Below are positions 1-11,600 of a stretch of DNA of 64,000 bases, piece by piece. Source of the DNA: Primulina eburnea (Eukaryota > Streptophyta > Magnoliopsida > Lamiales > Gesneriaceae); the NCBI RefSeq assembly GCF_022965805.1, contig NC_133108.1, positions 41,052,051 through 41,116,050 of the forward strand, read 5' to 3'. How positions within the stretch are numbered: position 1 is the stretch's first letter; each line of letters opens with the position of its first letter. A program made the position numbers and the translations under genes. The notes below the pieces were generated by a model, which searched no databases, was not told where the DNA came from, and saw nothing but the letters and a program-made list of their open reading frames with translations.

Positions 1-1853
1 TCCGTGGTTATGATTGTACACCATTAGTCCTTACGACCCGGGACTATACTGAGGCTCTATATGCTAGGGCTGTGCTTTGACTCGTTTACCGGCTCCAGGA
101 GAGTCATCAGGTGGCGAGGTTGGGTACAATTGCGATACATATAGGAGCCAGTGCATTGTAGTCGGGGATTCACCGCTCACCTACAGGTATGGATATCCTG
201 TGTGATCTAATGAAATAATAGTGCATGGAATATCTGGCCAGAGTATGAGATGTACGTTAGAGAAGGAGTTCTCAAAATAGTACACGCGATGCCACTATTA
301 TAGTTATCACATAGTTATCGAATTAATATGCAACCCTCGATGAACCAATGGTTGCACATTCGATCGGGATATATGAGATGAAGGGACCGTACTGTACGTT
401 AATCATAATCGACTGGTTCTTGCAGGCACTATCAGTGATACCTAGGGGATCATGGGGCGATGCTACTAGACGCTCTTACCATGATCCGATGGGTGCAATC
501 AGAAATGAGTTCTGACATTCTTGATCAAGGTGTTGATGAAAAGCATGGGGCTAACTAGGGTAAGCCCAAATAAAGGATTATGTCCTGAATCACAAAGAGT
601 TGTGAACCCACGGCTAGCTGTATCCCTGAACCATTGAGGGTCACACAAGCAGTGGATCGTTTGTTCTCGTTGAGAGAATAAATTCAAGGAGTTGAATTTA
701 TATTATGATATAGTAAATTCAAAGAGTTGAATTTATGATAAATAAATTTTGACAAAATAAATTCAAGGAGTTGAATTTATGAGATAGTAAATTCAAGAAG
801 TTGAATTTATGAAATTTGGAGAGAATAAATTCAAGGAGTTGAATTTATAAAATTTGATGATTTAATTTATTAAACTCAAAAGTTGGGTTTATTAAATATT
901 AAATTTTGGAGGTGATAAAATTCAAGGAGTTGAATTTATAATTTAAATATTAAATTCAAATGTTGAATTTATAATGTATTTAATTTATTTTAGCTCAAAG
1001 GTTGAGTTTATTAAATAATAAATTAAATATGGTGGGTAATATATTTAATGGGCTTGTAGGAGTATAAGTCCAATATATTAAATAATTAAAGTTTAATGGA
1101 CTTTGATTAATTAATTAAACTAGTTGGACTAATCCAATTAATTAATTAAGCTATGTTAATTAAATGGGTCCAATTATTTTATTATGGTAATTAGGCCATA
1201 GATGTTTTATATAAATGAGAGACCTAAAACCTAGCCTCCATAAGATATGCATCGAGATTGCATTTGATAAGGCATGCATTTTAGAATCTTAAATACTTAA
1301 TTAATTGGATTAATTAAGTAAATAATAGATTAGAAAGATAATTAGAATATTTTATTCTAATGGCATGCAATTATCTAGAATAAAAGGAGGAGGCATCCGA
1401 AAGTTGAGATATAGATTCAAGAATTTTCGGTTTTTCCAATTTCAAAAAAAAAAAGGGCTCTCGAAAATCCTCCAACCTTTTCTCTCAAATATTTCGGCTA
1501 CCTTGAATTAATTTTAGGGTTGAGCCGTCTCTCAAATTTTAATCTCCAACATTAAAAGTTCTTCCAAATATTCTAGTGCTATTTGGAAGAGGAATAAATC
1601 TTCTGGTCGTGGACTTAATAGAAGGAGATCGAAGAAAGTTCGTAGGGATTTACAACAAGAGCTACGTCCGCTAATATCGGTGTAGTTGGAGCCACGTGAA
1701 TTATTCACAAGGTATAATTTTCAACTCCCTATGAATGTTTATGATAAAATCATACGAGCGCCCAAAGCAAAATATATTTTGATTATCAAAATAAATAAAT
1801 AAAAATTTAAAACTTCCGCTGCGTTTATGCGTGTAGAAAACCGGGATCCAACA
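1..1853 (+). mobile_element. LTR retrotransposon, 3' portion with terminal LTR (partial at window edge)
   Basis: No open frame is visible. A TATA-like stretch (TTTTATATAAATGAG, about 1205-1219) is followed by a leader-like region, and the block ends at 1853 in GGGATCCAACA, which fits the ...CA terminus of a plant LTR. No tRNA primer-binding motif follows 1853, so I read this as the 3' LTR and the tail of the internal region of an element that starts outside the window. The 1-660 stretch resembles the non-coding 3' part of Copia-type elements I remember from Lamiales. The LTR 5' border was not located. Confidence 0.55.
680..975. repeat. Cluster of short palindromic repeats (TTCAAGGAGTTGAA-type)
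   Basis: At least seven copies of a near-palindromic motif built on AATTCAAGGAGTTGAATT recur every 30-100 bases at about 681, 716, 758, 790, 828, 925 and 955. They lie inside the LTR-like block upstream of its TATA-like box, so they may be U3 enhancer-type repeats. Function is inferred. Confidence 0.7.
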
Positions 1854-3500
1854 TCGGTGTGTTATAATAACCGATATACGGCCTCGACCCTTTATGTGAG
1901 TAACAATTAGATACTGATCAGTATATTATGGATAAGGAGATGAATAATAGTACTTTGTATAAGTTGATACTCCAATTACGATATGTTTTGATACATTCTT
2001 TCAAATTCTATTTATCTCGTGTATTGATTCATGTTGCGATATGTCACATTTGAACTCAAATTGTATGTCTATTTCGTATTCTTGTGTACAATTGCCCCCA
2101 TATACCGAGTGTTTCTCCAAACACTCACTTCCTTACTTCTCTCTCTAGATAAGGGCAAAAATCGAGGGGAAGAAAGTGAACAACACATGTTTTGGGATTG
2201 GTAATCAAGTTAGAGACATGAAGTTTCAAACACCGATTTTAGTTTTATTTTTCTTTACGTTATCGCTTTCGTAATTGTGTGATACACTATAAAAACAGTT
2301 ATAATTATGTAATAGATTGTATTTTGGTTATTTTGTGTACTACGTGACTTGTTGTTTTGTAATTTTAATTGTTAAACAACGCGGATGACACGTCTCGGTT
2401 TCGGGATGTGACAAATCTCACGTACATTGAGATATATTGATTCTTAGATTCACATTTAAGAAAATGTTTTAAAAGTAACATGAATTTTTCCGCAGGGAGG
2501 TAATCATCAATAAAGACCATCCTATTGCAAACTGAGTGACATGAATTCACCACCTATTGCAAACTAGGTTTCTTAGGTATAATATCTGTATAGTTGATCT
2601 TTAAGATTGTGATTACCTCCGTGTAAGCCACCGCAGGCCGCAGAGGATTCCAAGAAGGGTAATTTGGGAAGAATCGTACCACGGGTTAGTTGTGGGTTGT
2701 GATCGGATGAACCGGCTGCTTCTGTTGGGCCATAAGTGGCGGGCTGCCCTTTTGGAAAAACCATGGGTAAGTGGTGGCTGTGTCAACCAATCTTGGTCTC
2801 CTGCTTTTATGAAGTATGTACCAATTTTGAAACGTGACGAAAATGCTATTCTCACGTTAATATTTCAAGACGTGGATCTGAGAAATTAATCAGCTTTGCC
2901 GATCTCTTGTACAAGACACCGACAGCAGCAATTTTATCTTCAACATTCGGTTCTGTGCTTAGGTACTGTAACAAGTGCAACTCCATGTCATACCTTGTGG
3001 GAAAATGTTAGATAGTGATTACGAGATCGCCGATCTCGTATGGATCGAAGAACATAGAAGAAGAACACTCAATACTCATACGTAATCCTATATACCTAGG
3101 ACTAATTAAAATAATAATTTTTTTTTCATATTATCGATCAATTCTCGATTTTAGTCGGTTAATTTGTATTTTTTAAAATTTTAATCAGTTTTTGTCAGAG
3201 TGACGATAGTGTATTAAATAATGAATTCTTAATTGTACATCATGACCTCTATTCTTGATTGTTGCATTTGAAGCTTTTAGCTTTGTGATTCTTCTTTTCT
3301 GGCTTTAAAATTACTTGAACCGTCTCACTTGACAAGTATGTCGAGGATTGCATGGTCCCATTGTTGCATGCACCCCATTCTTTCTTGATTTGTCCCCATT
3401 TTTTCTTGGACCCTTTTCACCATATCTTTCGAGTAATCGAACTTTCTTCATCATCTAATTACTATTATTAGTTCGCTAATTTCCAAATAATATATGAGAA
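1854..3500. other. Intergenic, no gene supported
   Basis: AT-rich spacer with only short chance open frames. A less AT-rich island at about 2610-2890 carries overlapping frames on both strands that I do not recognise. Confidence 0.5.
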
Positions 3501-3503
3501 ATG

Positions 3504-3507
<4 letters not shown>

Positions 3508-3550
<43 letters not shown>
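3508..3550. repeat. (TA)n microsatellite
   Basis: An uninterrupted TA dinucleotide run of about 21 units. Confidence 0.95.
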
Positions 3551-3554
<4 letters not shown>

Positions 3555-3640
3555 GCTCCGAGTATTCAATTTGCATTAAAAATATTCATTGTTACATGCA
3601 AACAATAAGCTGCTTCTTTATTCTTTTAAGAGTATGTCTT

Positions 3641-3812
3641 CTGTGAGAAGTTTTCATGAATCTTTATCTGTGAGACGGATCAAACGTACCGATATTCACA
3701 ATAAAAATTAATATCTTTAATATAAAAAGTAATATTTATTCATTGATGACCCAAATAAGAGATTCGTCTCACAAAATATGACCTATGAGACTGTCTCACA
3801 CAAATTTTTGTC
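3641..3812. mobile_element. Degenerate MITE of the GTGAGACGG / CCGTCTCAC type
   Basis: Matches the 183-bp MITE at 18717-18899: TGTGAGACGG near the left, a TAAAAAGTAATA core, GACCCAAATAAGAGAT, then CGTCTCACAAA and CTGTCTCACACAA on the right. The terminal motifs are partly mutated and I could not define a target duplication. Confidence 0.65.
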
Positions 3813-4125
3813 TTCTTTTAAAGATACACGTATAAATACCAACAAAACATATATAATGGCGAGTAAATTTTTTAAAAAAATGTCTCATAATTTGTTTTTT
3901 TCATACCTACCTCCATGACTGGCGTCAACATATAATGATTAACTAAACAATAGGCTGTAAGAATTATTGTTAATTATGTAAAAAAAATACTTATTATAAT
4001 TAATTGTAAATTAAATAAAAAAAATTGTCAGCCACCCACCCCGCCATGCACCCCGGACCTGATTGCTATTTTCGAAATGGGAATGAGAATATTAATATAA
4101 ATTTGATCTCTGCGAATTTGGATTG

Positions 4126-4135
4126 GGGAAAAGTA
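4126..4135. repeat. Target-site duplication (left) of the foldback MULE
   Basis: GGGAAAAGTA, identical to 5403-5412. Confidence 0.85.
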
Positions 4136-5402
4136 GGCTTTTTTTAAAAATATAATAAATTTAAAAAGTTTTTATAAAAATATTGTAATTTGAAAACGTT
4201 TACAAAACTATGGCAATCCGTGAGAATCCTGTTCCGGATTCTGCAGCGACGGTTTTGTAATCCGTCGCAATTAGCGACGGTTTTGTAATCCGTTGCAAAC
4301 AGCGATGGATTAACTTCCGTCGCAAACAGCGACGGATTAAAACCCGTCGCCCATAGCGACGGTCTTTTAATCCGTCGCTATTGGCCTGTTTCTCTACCCC
4401 TTTCCTTTTTATTTTATTTTATTTTTTGTTTTAAATAAGTCTGAATCCGGTGCAGTGAAATGCGGATTGTACTATTTTTATAAACACTTTCATTTTACAA
4501 CATTTTTATAATGTTTTATTTAATTTATAATATTTTTAAAAAAACCGACAAAATATTGCATGATATTACTGTAAATAATAATATTGACGACGTATGATTA
4601 ATGTACTCCGTTAATGTCTAGACACAAATTTTTTTAAAATTTTTTACTACTAACAGCAGCGCATATAAACATGCACACTTTTAGTAATACTATTAACGAC
4701 GTGTTTTTATTGTGCGCTGCGAAAATTGCATATGTTATTTTAACAACACACATAAATGCATTCTGCGGATATTACTATGCAATTACTATGTTGTTAAAAT
4801 TACATATGCAATTTTCGCAGCGCACAATAAAAACACGTCGTTAATAGTATTACTAAAAGTGTGCATGTTTATATGCGCTGTTGTTAGTAGTAAAAAATTT
4901 TAAAAAAAATTGTGTCTAGACAATAACGGAGTACATTAATCGCACGACGTCAATATTATTATTTACAGTAATATCATGCAATATTTTGTCGGTTTTTTTA
5001 AAAATATTATAAATTAAATAAAACATTATAAAAATGTTGTAAAATGAAAGTGTTTATAAAACTAGTACAATCCGCATTTCACTGCACCGGATTCAGATTT
5101 ATTTAAAACAAAAAATAAAATAAAATAAAAAGGAAAGGGGGCAGAGAAACAGGCCAATAGCGACGGATTATTAAACCGTCGCTATGGGCGACGGGTTTTA
5201 ATCCGTCGCTCTGTGCGACGGAATTTAATCTGTCGCTGTTAGCGACAGATTGAAAAACCGTCGCTAATTGCGACGGATTACAAAACCGTCGCTGCAGAAT
5301 CCGGAGCAGATTCCCGCGGATTGCCATAGTTTTGTAAACGTTTTCAAATTACAATATTTTTATAAAAACTTTTTAAATTTATTATAGTTTTAAAAAAAAG
5401 CC
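4136..5402. mobile_element. Non-autonomous MULE-like foldback element, 1267 bp
   Basis: The element is almost entirely an inverted repeat: the left arm 4136-4747 pairs with the right arm 4790-5402 around a loop of about 40 bases. It begins GGCTTTTTTTAAAAA and ends in the reverse complement. It is flanked by a perfect 10-bp duplication, GGGAAAAGTA. Terminal inverted repeats this long with an 8-11-bp duplication are typical of Mutator-like elements (established knowledge), although the usual value is 9. Each arm holds a run of GCGACGG/CCGTCGC motifs (about 4237-4380 and 5160-5295). No transposase frame is present, so mobilisation would need a helper element. Confidence 0.85.
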
Positions 5403-5412
5403 GGGAAAAGTA
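5403..5412. repeat. Target-site duplication (right) of the foldback MULE
   Basis: GGGAAAAGTA, identical to 4126-4135. Confidence 0.85.
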
Positions 5413-5788
5413 GAGATGGGAGAGAGATACAATTCACAAACCCACCTCACTCTATTGTCATCTCTACTGAGCCCAAACACCGCTTTCTTGAAGGCTGCAT
5501 CCTCCGGTCTCCTACACAATACGACAAGAAACAACATAAATATATTATAATCGATAAATTCAATAATGGTTTTTATTAATGTTAGTTATCTCATGTCGGT
5601 TGGATAAAATTCCTGAAAGTTACATATATGAACTTGAACAATCTTTTCCTTTGAACTAGTTTTTGGAGTTGAATTAGGTCCAAACTCTAATTTTAAGTTG
5701 ATATCATAATCAAGTTCTATCATTATGTGTTGGACTGCCTATAGTTGAGCCACTCGTTCTGTCTATAGTTGGTTCATATGAAGTTGTC

Positions 5789-5912
5789 GTTTTCTGTAAT
5801 ATATTTTTTTCTGAGGGAACTTTTCTTGTAATATAGATAAACAGATTTTTGTTTCTGTAATATATATTTGTCTGAGGAAACTTTTCTTGTAATATAGATA
5901 AACAGATTTTTG
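5789..5912. repeat. Two-copy tandem duplication, about 61-63 bp
   Basis: Two adjacent near-identical copies both contain TTTCTGTAATATAT, CTGAGG and GTAATATAGATAAACAG. Confidence 0.85.
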
Positions 5913-7495
5913 TTTATTAAAGATAAATGAATATGGGTTTATTGGGAGCGAAATTTCCTCATAAAAAACAAACATAAGTGTCATTCTAGCTAGTAGTAAT
6001 GTTTGGTAATAATAATTTTTTTTTTAACTTTTAATTAAATGTTCGATTGATATTGCTAGCTAGTAGGATTTTGTTTTTCATATATTAATTGTTTAGCGGA
6101 ATAAAGCTAATCTATTCATGATGGTCAAACAAGGTTGTTAGATTAACAAGAAAACTCGAACGAAATTGCGGAAAATAATAGAACACGATGATACAGATTT
6201 ACTTGGTTCAGATTGAGATCAATCCGACATCCAAGGATCTGGGAACACTTAATTGAATCCACTAAAAAAATGAGTTATACAATATTACAATTCTCATAAA
6301 GTCACACCACCGAGCTCTCAAATCTCAATACAGATCTATACATGTATACCGAGTTTGTATATAGTGCTCTGTCTCCCTTGCTTCCCCGATTCCAAGATCA
6401 AGAATCTTAAAGAGAATAAAGAAAATAGATGATATTTGGATATGTTTTCAGATAATATACGCGAAGAAGAAGGAAATTACGATTGTTAATCGACCTTAAC
6501 CAACTCATCCTTATTTTAATTCGTTGGCTTCTAAGATTAGATATCACATCCGTTGGATGACCAACTTATAGCCATAAGCAATCTAAGCCCTCCAATTAAC
6601 AAAATGAGTCAAAATAAGTTTTCACAAGGGTCCTTGGACCTTACAATGAGGTACTATCCCACTGAGGAGAATGATCAAGATTTGATCACATATGATTTTT
6701 CATGTGAGATGTACATAAATAATACGAGTTACACGTAAATAACGGTTGTAACTAAAACCAAAATACTCGTTTAGGTTTGGTTTAATTTATGTTTGATTCG
6801 GAAAAATATCAACTGCAGCTGCTTAGTTTCATTTAAACTAAATTGATCGTACGATGATCACCTCCTCCACTAGTGATATAAATCTTTGTCGATGCAAAAG
6901 AGGAAGAGACTTCAACCGTGGATCGGCCGGGAAGCTGGTCTGTTAAGTCAGGCAATGACATGAAATGTCTACTCCAAGAAATTATTTAAAATGGGTCGAC
7001 TCGAATTAAAATGTCAAGAATGGGGACCCTTTTTTGAAAATACAGTCAAACAAATGGATAAATCATAAATGTGCTTTATTGGAAACCCGATACCCATCTT
7101 CTGCACAAATTCATGCTTCCACGCACTAATTTTTTTTTCCCTTTTTTTATTTCATTTTCTTAAAAAATTATATTATTTTTTTAATTAGGAAATTGCCCGC
7201 TTTATTGTCAAGAATCCAAGGACGTTGAAAACGTATACGATAAAGCAATCTATGCCTAAGAGCATGTGTAGCCAAATTCAATGATAGATGGCCCACTCTA
7301 TTTTCGAATTTCCACACTAACAACATGCACAAAAAGTGACGTGATTATTATTATGATTATTATTATTTTTTTAATAAATTAATTCCTGATATAAATTTTT
7401 AAAAAAATATTTGGCAACGACGGAGTGATAATATCATCAAGAAAATGAAAAAATAGAAATAATTTAATGTGTAGGGCCCCAATGTCGTTAATTAT
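5913..7495. other. Intergenic, no gene supported
   Basis: AT-rich sequence with homopolymer runs and short open frames only. It runs straight into the assembly gap. Confidence 0.5.
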
Positions 7496-7595
7496 NNNNN
7501 NNNNNNNNNNNNNNNNNNNNNNNNNNNNNNNNNNNNNNNNNNNNNNNNNNNNNNNNNNNNNNNNNNNNNNNNNNNNNNNNNNNNNNNNNNNNNNN
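7496..7595. other. Assembly gap (100 N)
   Basis: Exactly 100 undetermined bases, the conventional placeholder for a gap of unknown length. The sequence immediately right of it is the first unit of a perfect tandem array, so collapsed repeats are the likely cause. Confidence 0.98.
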
Positions 7596-9148
7596 AAGGG
7601 TTGCTACACGCTCATTTAAATTTCCTGCATCTCTCACGTGGTTTAGCGATGTGGGATTTCGTCTAAGGACCTTCACCCCCCTGTTTCAGGACTCAGCGTC
7701 CTCGCTGAGGTTTGTCCTACCATCTCAAACTCACGCGGATGTAGATACCAGAGTCATCAAGCTTGAAGTAGACCGGTCGGTCATTTTTTCTCAGCTTTTT
7801 TTTCCCCTCCTCCATCTATCGATACATGATATTTCAAATCAATCAATTATGTGTTTTAATTTCTTTTCAAATTCAAGAGTTATCGAATTACCTCACAGTT
7901 TTTGATCATTTCTTTATGGATGTTGAGCACACCCTCATTGAGCTTTTTCAGCTCTACTGTGCTCTCTTCCATCTTGGCGTATAGATTGGGTAACTCTTTG
8001 ACTAAGTTACTCATCTTCTCGTTTATTGCTTCTGTAGAGATGCTTGATCCTTCAATAGCTCTGATACCAAATGTCACGGCTCATCCCACTTGTAAAATTG
8101 TCCGCTTTGGCTCGATGCCTCACGGGTTTAAAACACGTCACAAAGGGTTGCTACACGCTCATTTAAATTTCCTGCATCTCTCACGTGGTTTAGCGATGTG
8201 GGATTTCGTCTAAGGACCTTCACCCCCCTGTTTCAGGACTCAGCGTCCTCGCTGAGGTTTGTCCTACCATCTCAAACTCACGCGGATGTAGATACCAGAG
8301 TCATCAAGCTTGAAGTAGACCGGTCGGTCATTTTTTCTCAGCTTTTTTTTCCCCTCCTCCATCTATCGATACATGATATTTCAAATCAATCAATTATGTG
8401 TTTTAATTTCTTTTCAAATTCAAGAGTTATCGAATTACCTCACAGTTTTTGATCATTTCTTTATGGATGTTGAGCACACCCTCATTGAGCTTTTTCAGCT
8501 CTACTGTGCTCTCTTCCATCTTGGCGTATAGATTGGGTAACTCTTTGACTAAGTTACTCATCTTCTCGTTTATTGCTTCTGTAGAGATGCTTGATCCTTC
8601 AATAGCTCTGATACCAAATGTCACGGCTCATCCCACTTGTAAAATTGTCCGCTTTGGCTCGATGCCTCACGGGTTTAAAACACGTCACAAAGGGTTGCTA
8701 CACGCTCATTTAAATTTCCTGCATCTCTCACGTGGTTTAGCGATGTGGGATTTCGTCTAAGGACCTTCACCCCCCTGTTTCAGGACTCAGCGTCCTCGCT
8801 GAGGTTTGTCCTACCATCTCAAACTCACGCGGATGTAGATACCAGAGTCATCAAGCTTGAAGTAGACCGGTCGGTCATTTTTTCTCAGCTTTTTTTTCCC
8901 CTCCTCCATCTATCGATACATGATATTTCAAATCAATCAATTATGTGTTTTAATTTCTTTTCAAATTCAAGAGTTATCGAATTACCTCACAGTTTTTGAT
9001 CATTTCTTTATGGATGTTGAGCACACCCTCATTGAGCTTTTTCAGCTCTACTGTGCTCTCTTCCATCTTGGCGTATAGATTGGGTAACTCTTTGACTAAG
9101 TTACTCATCTTCTCGTTTATTGCTTCTGTAGAGATGCTTGATCCTTCA
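7596..9148. repeat. 547-bp perfect tandem array (TRIM LTR fused to gene X fragment)
   Basis: Units start about 7596, 8143 and 8690; I see no base difference between them. Each unit joins a TRIM-like segment to a 3' fragment of gene X read on the minus strand. One fusion point joins GCTCTGATACC of the TRIM to the gene X sequence at CTTCAATAG. The other joins TRIM sequence ACTCACGCGGA to gene X GATGTAGATACCAG through a GATGTAGAT-like microhomology. The third unit runs on into uninterrupted gene X sequence at 9149. The plus-strand open frames repeated here are antisense and are not called as genes. Confidence 0.92.
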
Positions 9149-10310
9149 ATAGCATCTTGGGCTTCAACAGCCTTAAAAGAAAAACCAGACCAAACAGCAA
9201 CTTTACAACATTCGTGATGGCGAGCAAATCTTTGGTCGGTTCACGATATGTCGTCGTGAACTTCTTGTTCCTAGTTTTTGAAGGCTCGGTTGAGACCAAA
9301 AATGGTCCTTGCATACGGATCTCTCTCTTTGTTAGAGGGCTGAAATACTTAGATAGCATGCGACTGTATACAATGATATTATAGCATAAACGTATAATTT
9401 TTTTTTAGTAATCGGAAAAAACAAACAGAAGATTTATAAAGACTTACCTAAGGTAACCTCTGAAGACAGTTTGTCCAAAGGTTTTAAGAGCTGAAAAGAT
9501 TAAAAGTAACATATCTTAAGAAGAGAAACATTGCGAAAAATAAAGCAAGTGAGAAACCATAAAATATGAAAAATTTAAGAGAATGACAAACATTTGGGTA
9601 GACATAAAAAATCAACTAAGGAAATTTAACATTCATCTTTCACCAAAAAGAGATTTAGCTAGAATTCATCATTCTTTGTTCTCTGAAATTTCTGGCATCG
9701 AGCATCGAAATTTTGTGAAAACTGGGACTTTTACCAAGTACACCATAGTTCATATTAAACTTCTCACAATACAAAATCCAGTTTTAGGTGTAAAAAGTTG
9801 TACAAGAAAATGTAACCAACTCAGCATAAATCGACATAACACTGACCTAAATATACCAATCTCATTCTATCTAGATTAATTGGAATTGAATATAAGAATC
9901 CATGTATGTAAGAAAAGGAAGAGGGAATGGAATTTCACTTGTGACATCAAAATGAATGTGTTCCAAGTACGGGATATGGAATCAATAAACACACAACCCA
10001 CCAACCAGAAAATCGCAATATGAAAAATCGTTTCCTTCACTTATAAAAGTCATAGGCACAAATAGATAACTACCGTGGAACTTGAGGGGCACGGAAATTT
10101 CCTTTCTCGCTTCTTGTTTCCGCTGAGTTAAAACTCCACGAAAAATACCCCTGAAAAACATCACAAAAATCAGAGATTCAAAAAATAAAACTATTACTGG
10201 AACGTACACGAAATAGTAGAGTATACTTTGTTTTATGTGGATTATTTTAATTTTTTCCAAATATTTTTATTTTCTAAGATTTATATAGTGGTTTTTTACT
10301 CACATTTTAT
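9000..10310 (-). pseudogene. Gene X fragment, minus strand (unrecognised captured gene)
   Basis: Read on the minus strand this block holds exon-like pieces in order. One is GIFRGVLTQRKQEARKE at about 10140-10080, preceded by an intron-like acceptor TTTTTCAGGGG. Next is a piece containing SMLDAR-like sequence near 9700, then TKREIRMQGPFLVSTEPS at about 9330-9295, then TTYREPTKDLLAITNVVKLL and the coiled-coil-like segment INEKM..LVKELPN near 9110. The same order recurs at 26640-27950 on the plus strand and 28960-30300 on the minus strand. I do not recognise the protein. No continuous reading frame covers the pieces, so I treat it as a captured, decaying gene fragment. Confidence 0.6.
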
Positions 10311-10798
10311 TCTATAAAATTGACAGTAGTTTCATTTCTACATTCGTAATGCTTAATAATTGAGGTTGATAAAAAAATATTCGAATAAAAAATGAAAAAA
10401 ATTTAATATGACAAGTTAATATTTAAAAGATAGTTATTTCTTCTAATATATACCAAATAATTTTTATTTTACTTAGTGTACATAATCGAAATATTGAAAA
10501 GAGTAAATTAAGGGTATTTTAGGATTTTTAAAATATTAAAGATTATATTATATAATATGCGTTGAAGAAGGCTATTTTTAAAAATATAACTTTAACATGG
10601 GCTGAAATAATGAGATTTCTAAATGAGTTCCATCATCTTTTCTTTTTGTATTTGAATTTTTTTTTCTAAATGAGAGTTATAAAAACAACCTACACATTCA
10701 ATAAACATTTAATAAGCAACTCAAACAAATGAATAATATACAAGGGGAATATCATATCATAGAAGCACAAGTATAGTGTCACCATTAAAGAGAGTTAC
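10311..10798. other. Intron-like AT-rich sequence downstream of the enolase exon
   Basis: Very AT-rich, no open frame. The part nearest 10798 begins with a GTAACT splice donor on the minus strand, so at least some is captured enolase intron. Confidence 0.45.
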
Positions 10799-10873
10799 CT
10801 GAATGTTCGGAGCAAAGCCGCCCTCATCACCAACATTGGTGGCATCTTGGCCGTATGTCTTCTTAATAACAGA
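10799..10873 (-). pseudogene. Single captured enolase exon
   Basis: The minus strand encodes 25 residues in one exon: [19 protein letters not shown] followed by FAPNIQ. This is the highly conserved enolase (2-phosphoglycerate hydratase, glycolysis) region. By comparison with yeast enolase, the glutamate in GDEGG is one of the two catalytic carboxylates. The piece is bounded by a splice acceptor (AATTCAG, just right of 10873) and a donor (GTAACT, just left of 10799), so an exon with intronic flanks was copied rather than a processed mRNA. No other enolase exon is recognisable within a few kilobases, so the fragment cannot encode the enzyme. It lies between gene X fragments and TRIM elements, consistent with transduplication. 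Confidence 0.9.
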
Positions 10874-11164
10874 CTGAATTTTTTTTAAAACGAAATGGTT
10901 TAATTAAGCACGATTAGGACATTGATGGTTAATATCGAAATATAACAGTGTAGCTAGGAGTGCGCTCACAACAAAAAATTAAAAATTGAATTATGCTTAC
11001 AAATTGAAATGATGAAATTATCTGAGGATACACTGAAAAGTGAAATAATTTTCAAAAGGTGTCCCGACAAATTTTCTAAGATCAAAGATTGATGAAAATT
11101 AAATTAGTCGATCGACCATGGATTATACATTGAGCTACCGCCATGTGGAATCATCTTATTGACC

Positions 11165-11600
11165 AATAAAATTGTAAAATTGTCCGCTTTGGCCCGAGGT
11201 CTCACGGCTTTAAAACGCGTCACAAAGGGTTGCTACACGCTCATTTAAATTTCCAGCATCTCTCCTGTGGTTTAGCGATGTGGGATTTCGCTAAGGGCCT
11301 TCACCCCTCCCTTTTCGGGAATCAGCGTCCTCGCTGAGGTTTACCCCACCATCCCAAAGTCACGCGGAGTCGCTCTGATACCAAATGTCACGGCTCATCC
11401 CACTTGTAAAATTGTCCGCTTTGGCTCGATGCCTCACGGGTTTAAAACACGTCACAAAGGGTTGCTACACGCTCATTTAAATGTCCTGCATCTCTCACGT
11501 GGTTTAGCGATGTGGGATTTCGTCTAAGGACCTTCACCCCCCTGTTTCAGGACTCAGCGTCCTCGCTGAGGTTTGTCCTACCATCCCAAACTCACGCGGA
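11165..11600 (-). mobile_element. TRIM-like short LTR element, about two tandem copies
   Basis: On the minus strand the order is a tRNA-iMet-type primer-binding motif (TGGTATCAGAGC, seen here as GCTCTGATACCA near 11366), then less than 100 bp of internal sequence. A purine-rich tract follows, then an LTR of about 150 bp beginning TGAAGG and ending GGGCYGTGACA. The internal region has no coding capacity. PBS-short internal-PPT-LTR is the plan of terminal-repeat retrotransposons in miniature (established knowledge). Copies share LTRs head to tail, as expected from LTR-LTR recombination. Confidence 0.7.

Noticed and set aside
7651..9217. Repeated plus-strand open frames (84, 103 and 73 codons) in the 547-bp array
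   Set aside because: They are antisense to the recognisable gene X segments and repeat only because the DNA repeats.
11165..11600. Assignment of the short LTR elements to the Cassandra family with 5S rRNA sequence
   Set aside because: Size and layout are TRIM-like, but I could not see 5S internal promoter boxes, so only the general TRIM class is claimed.
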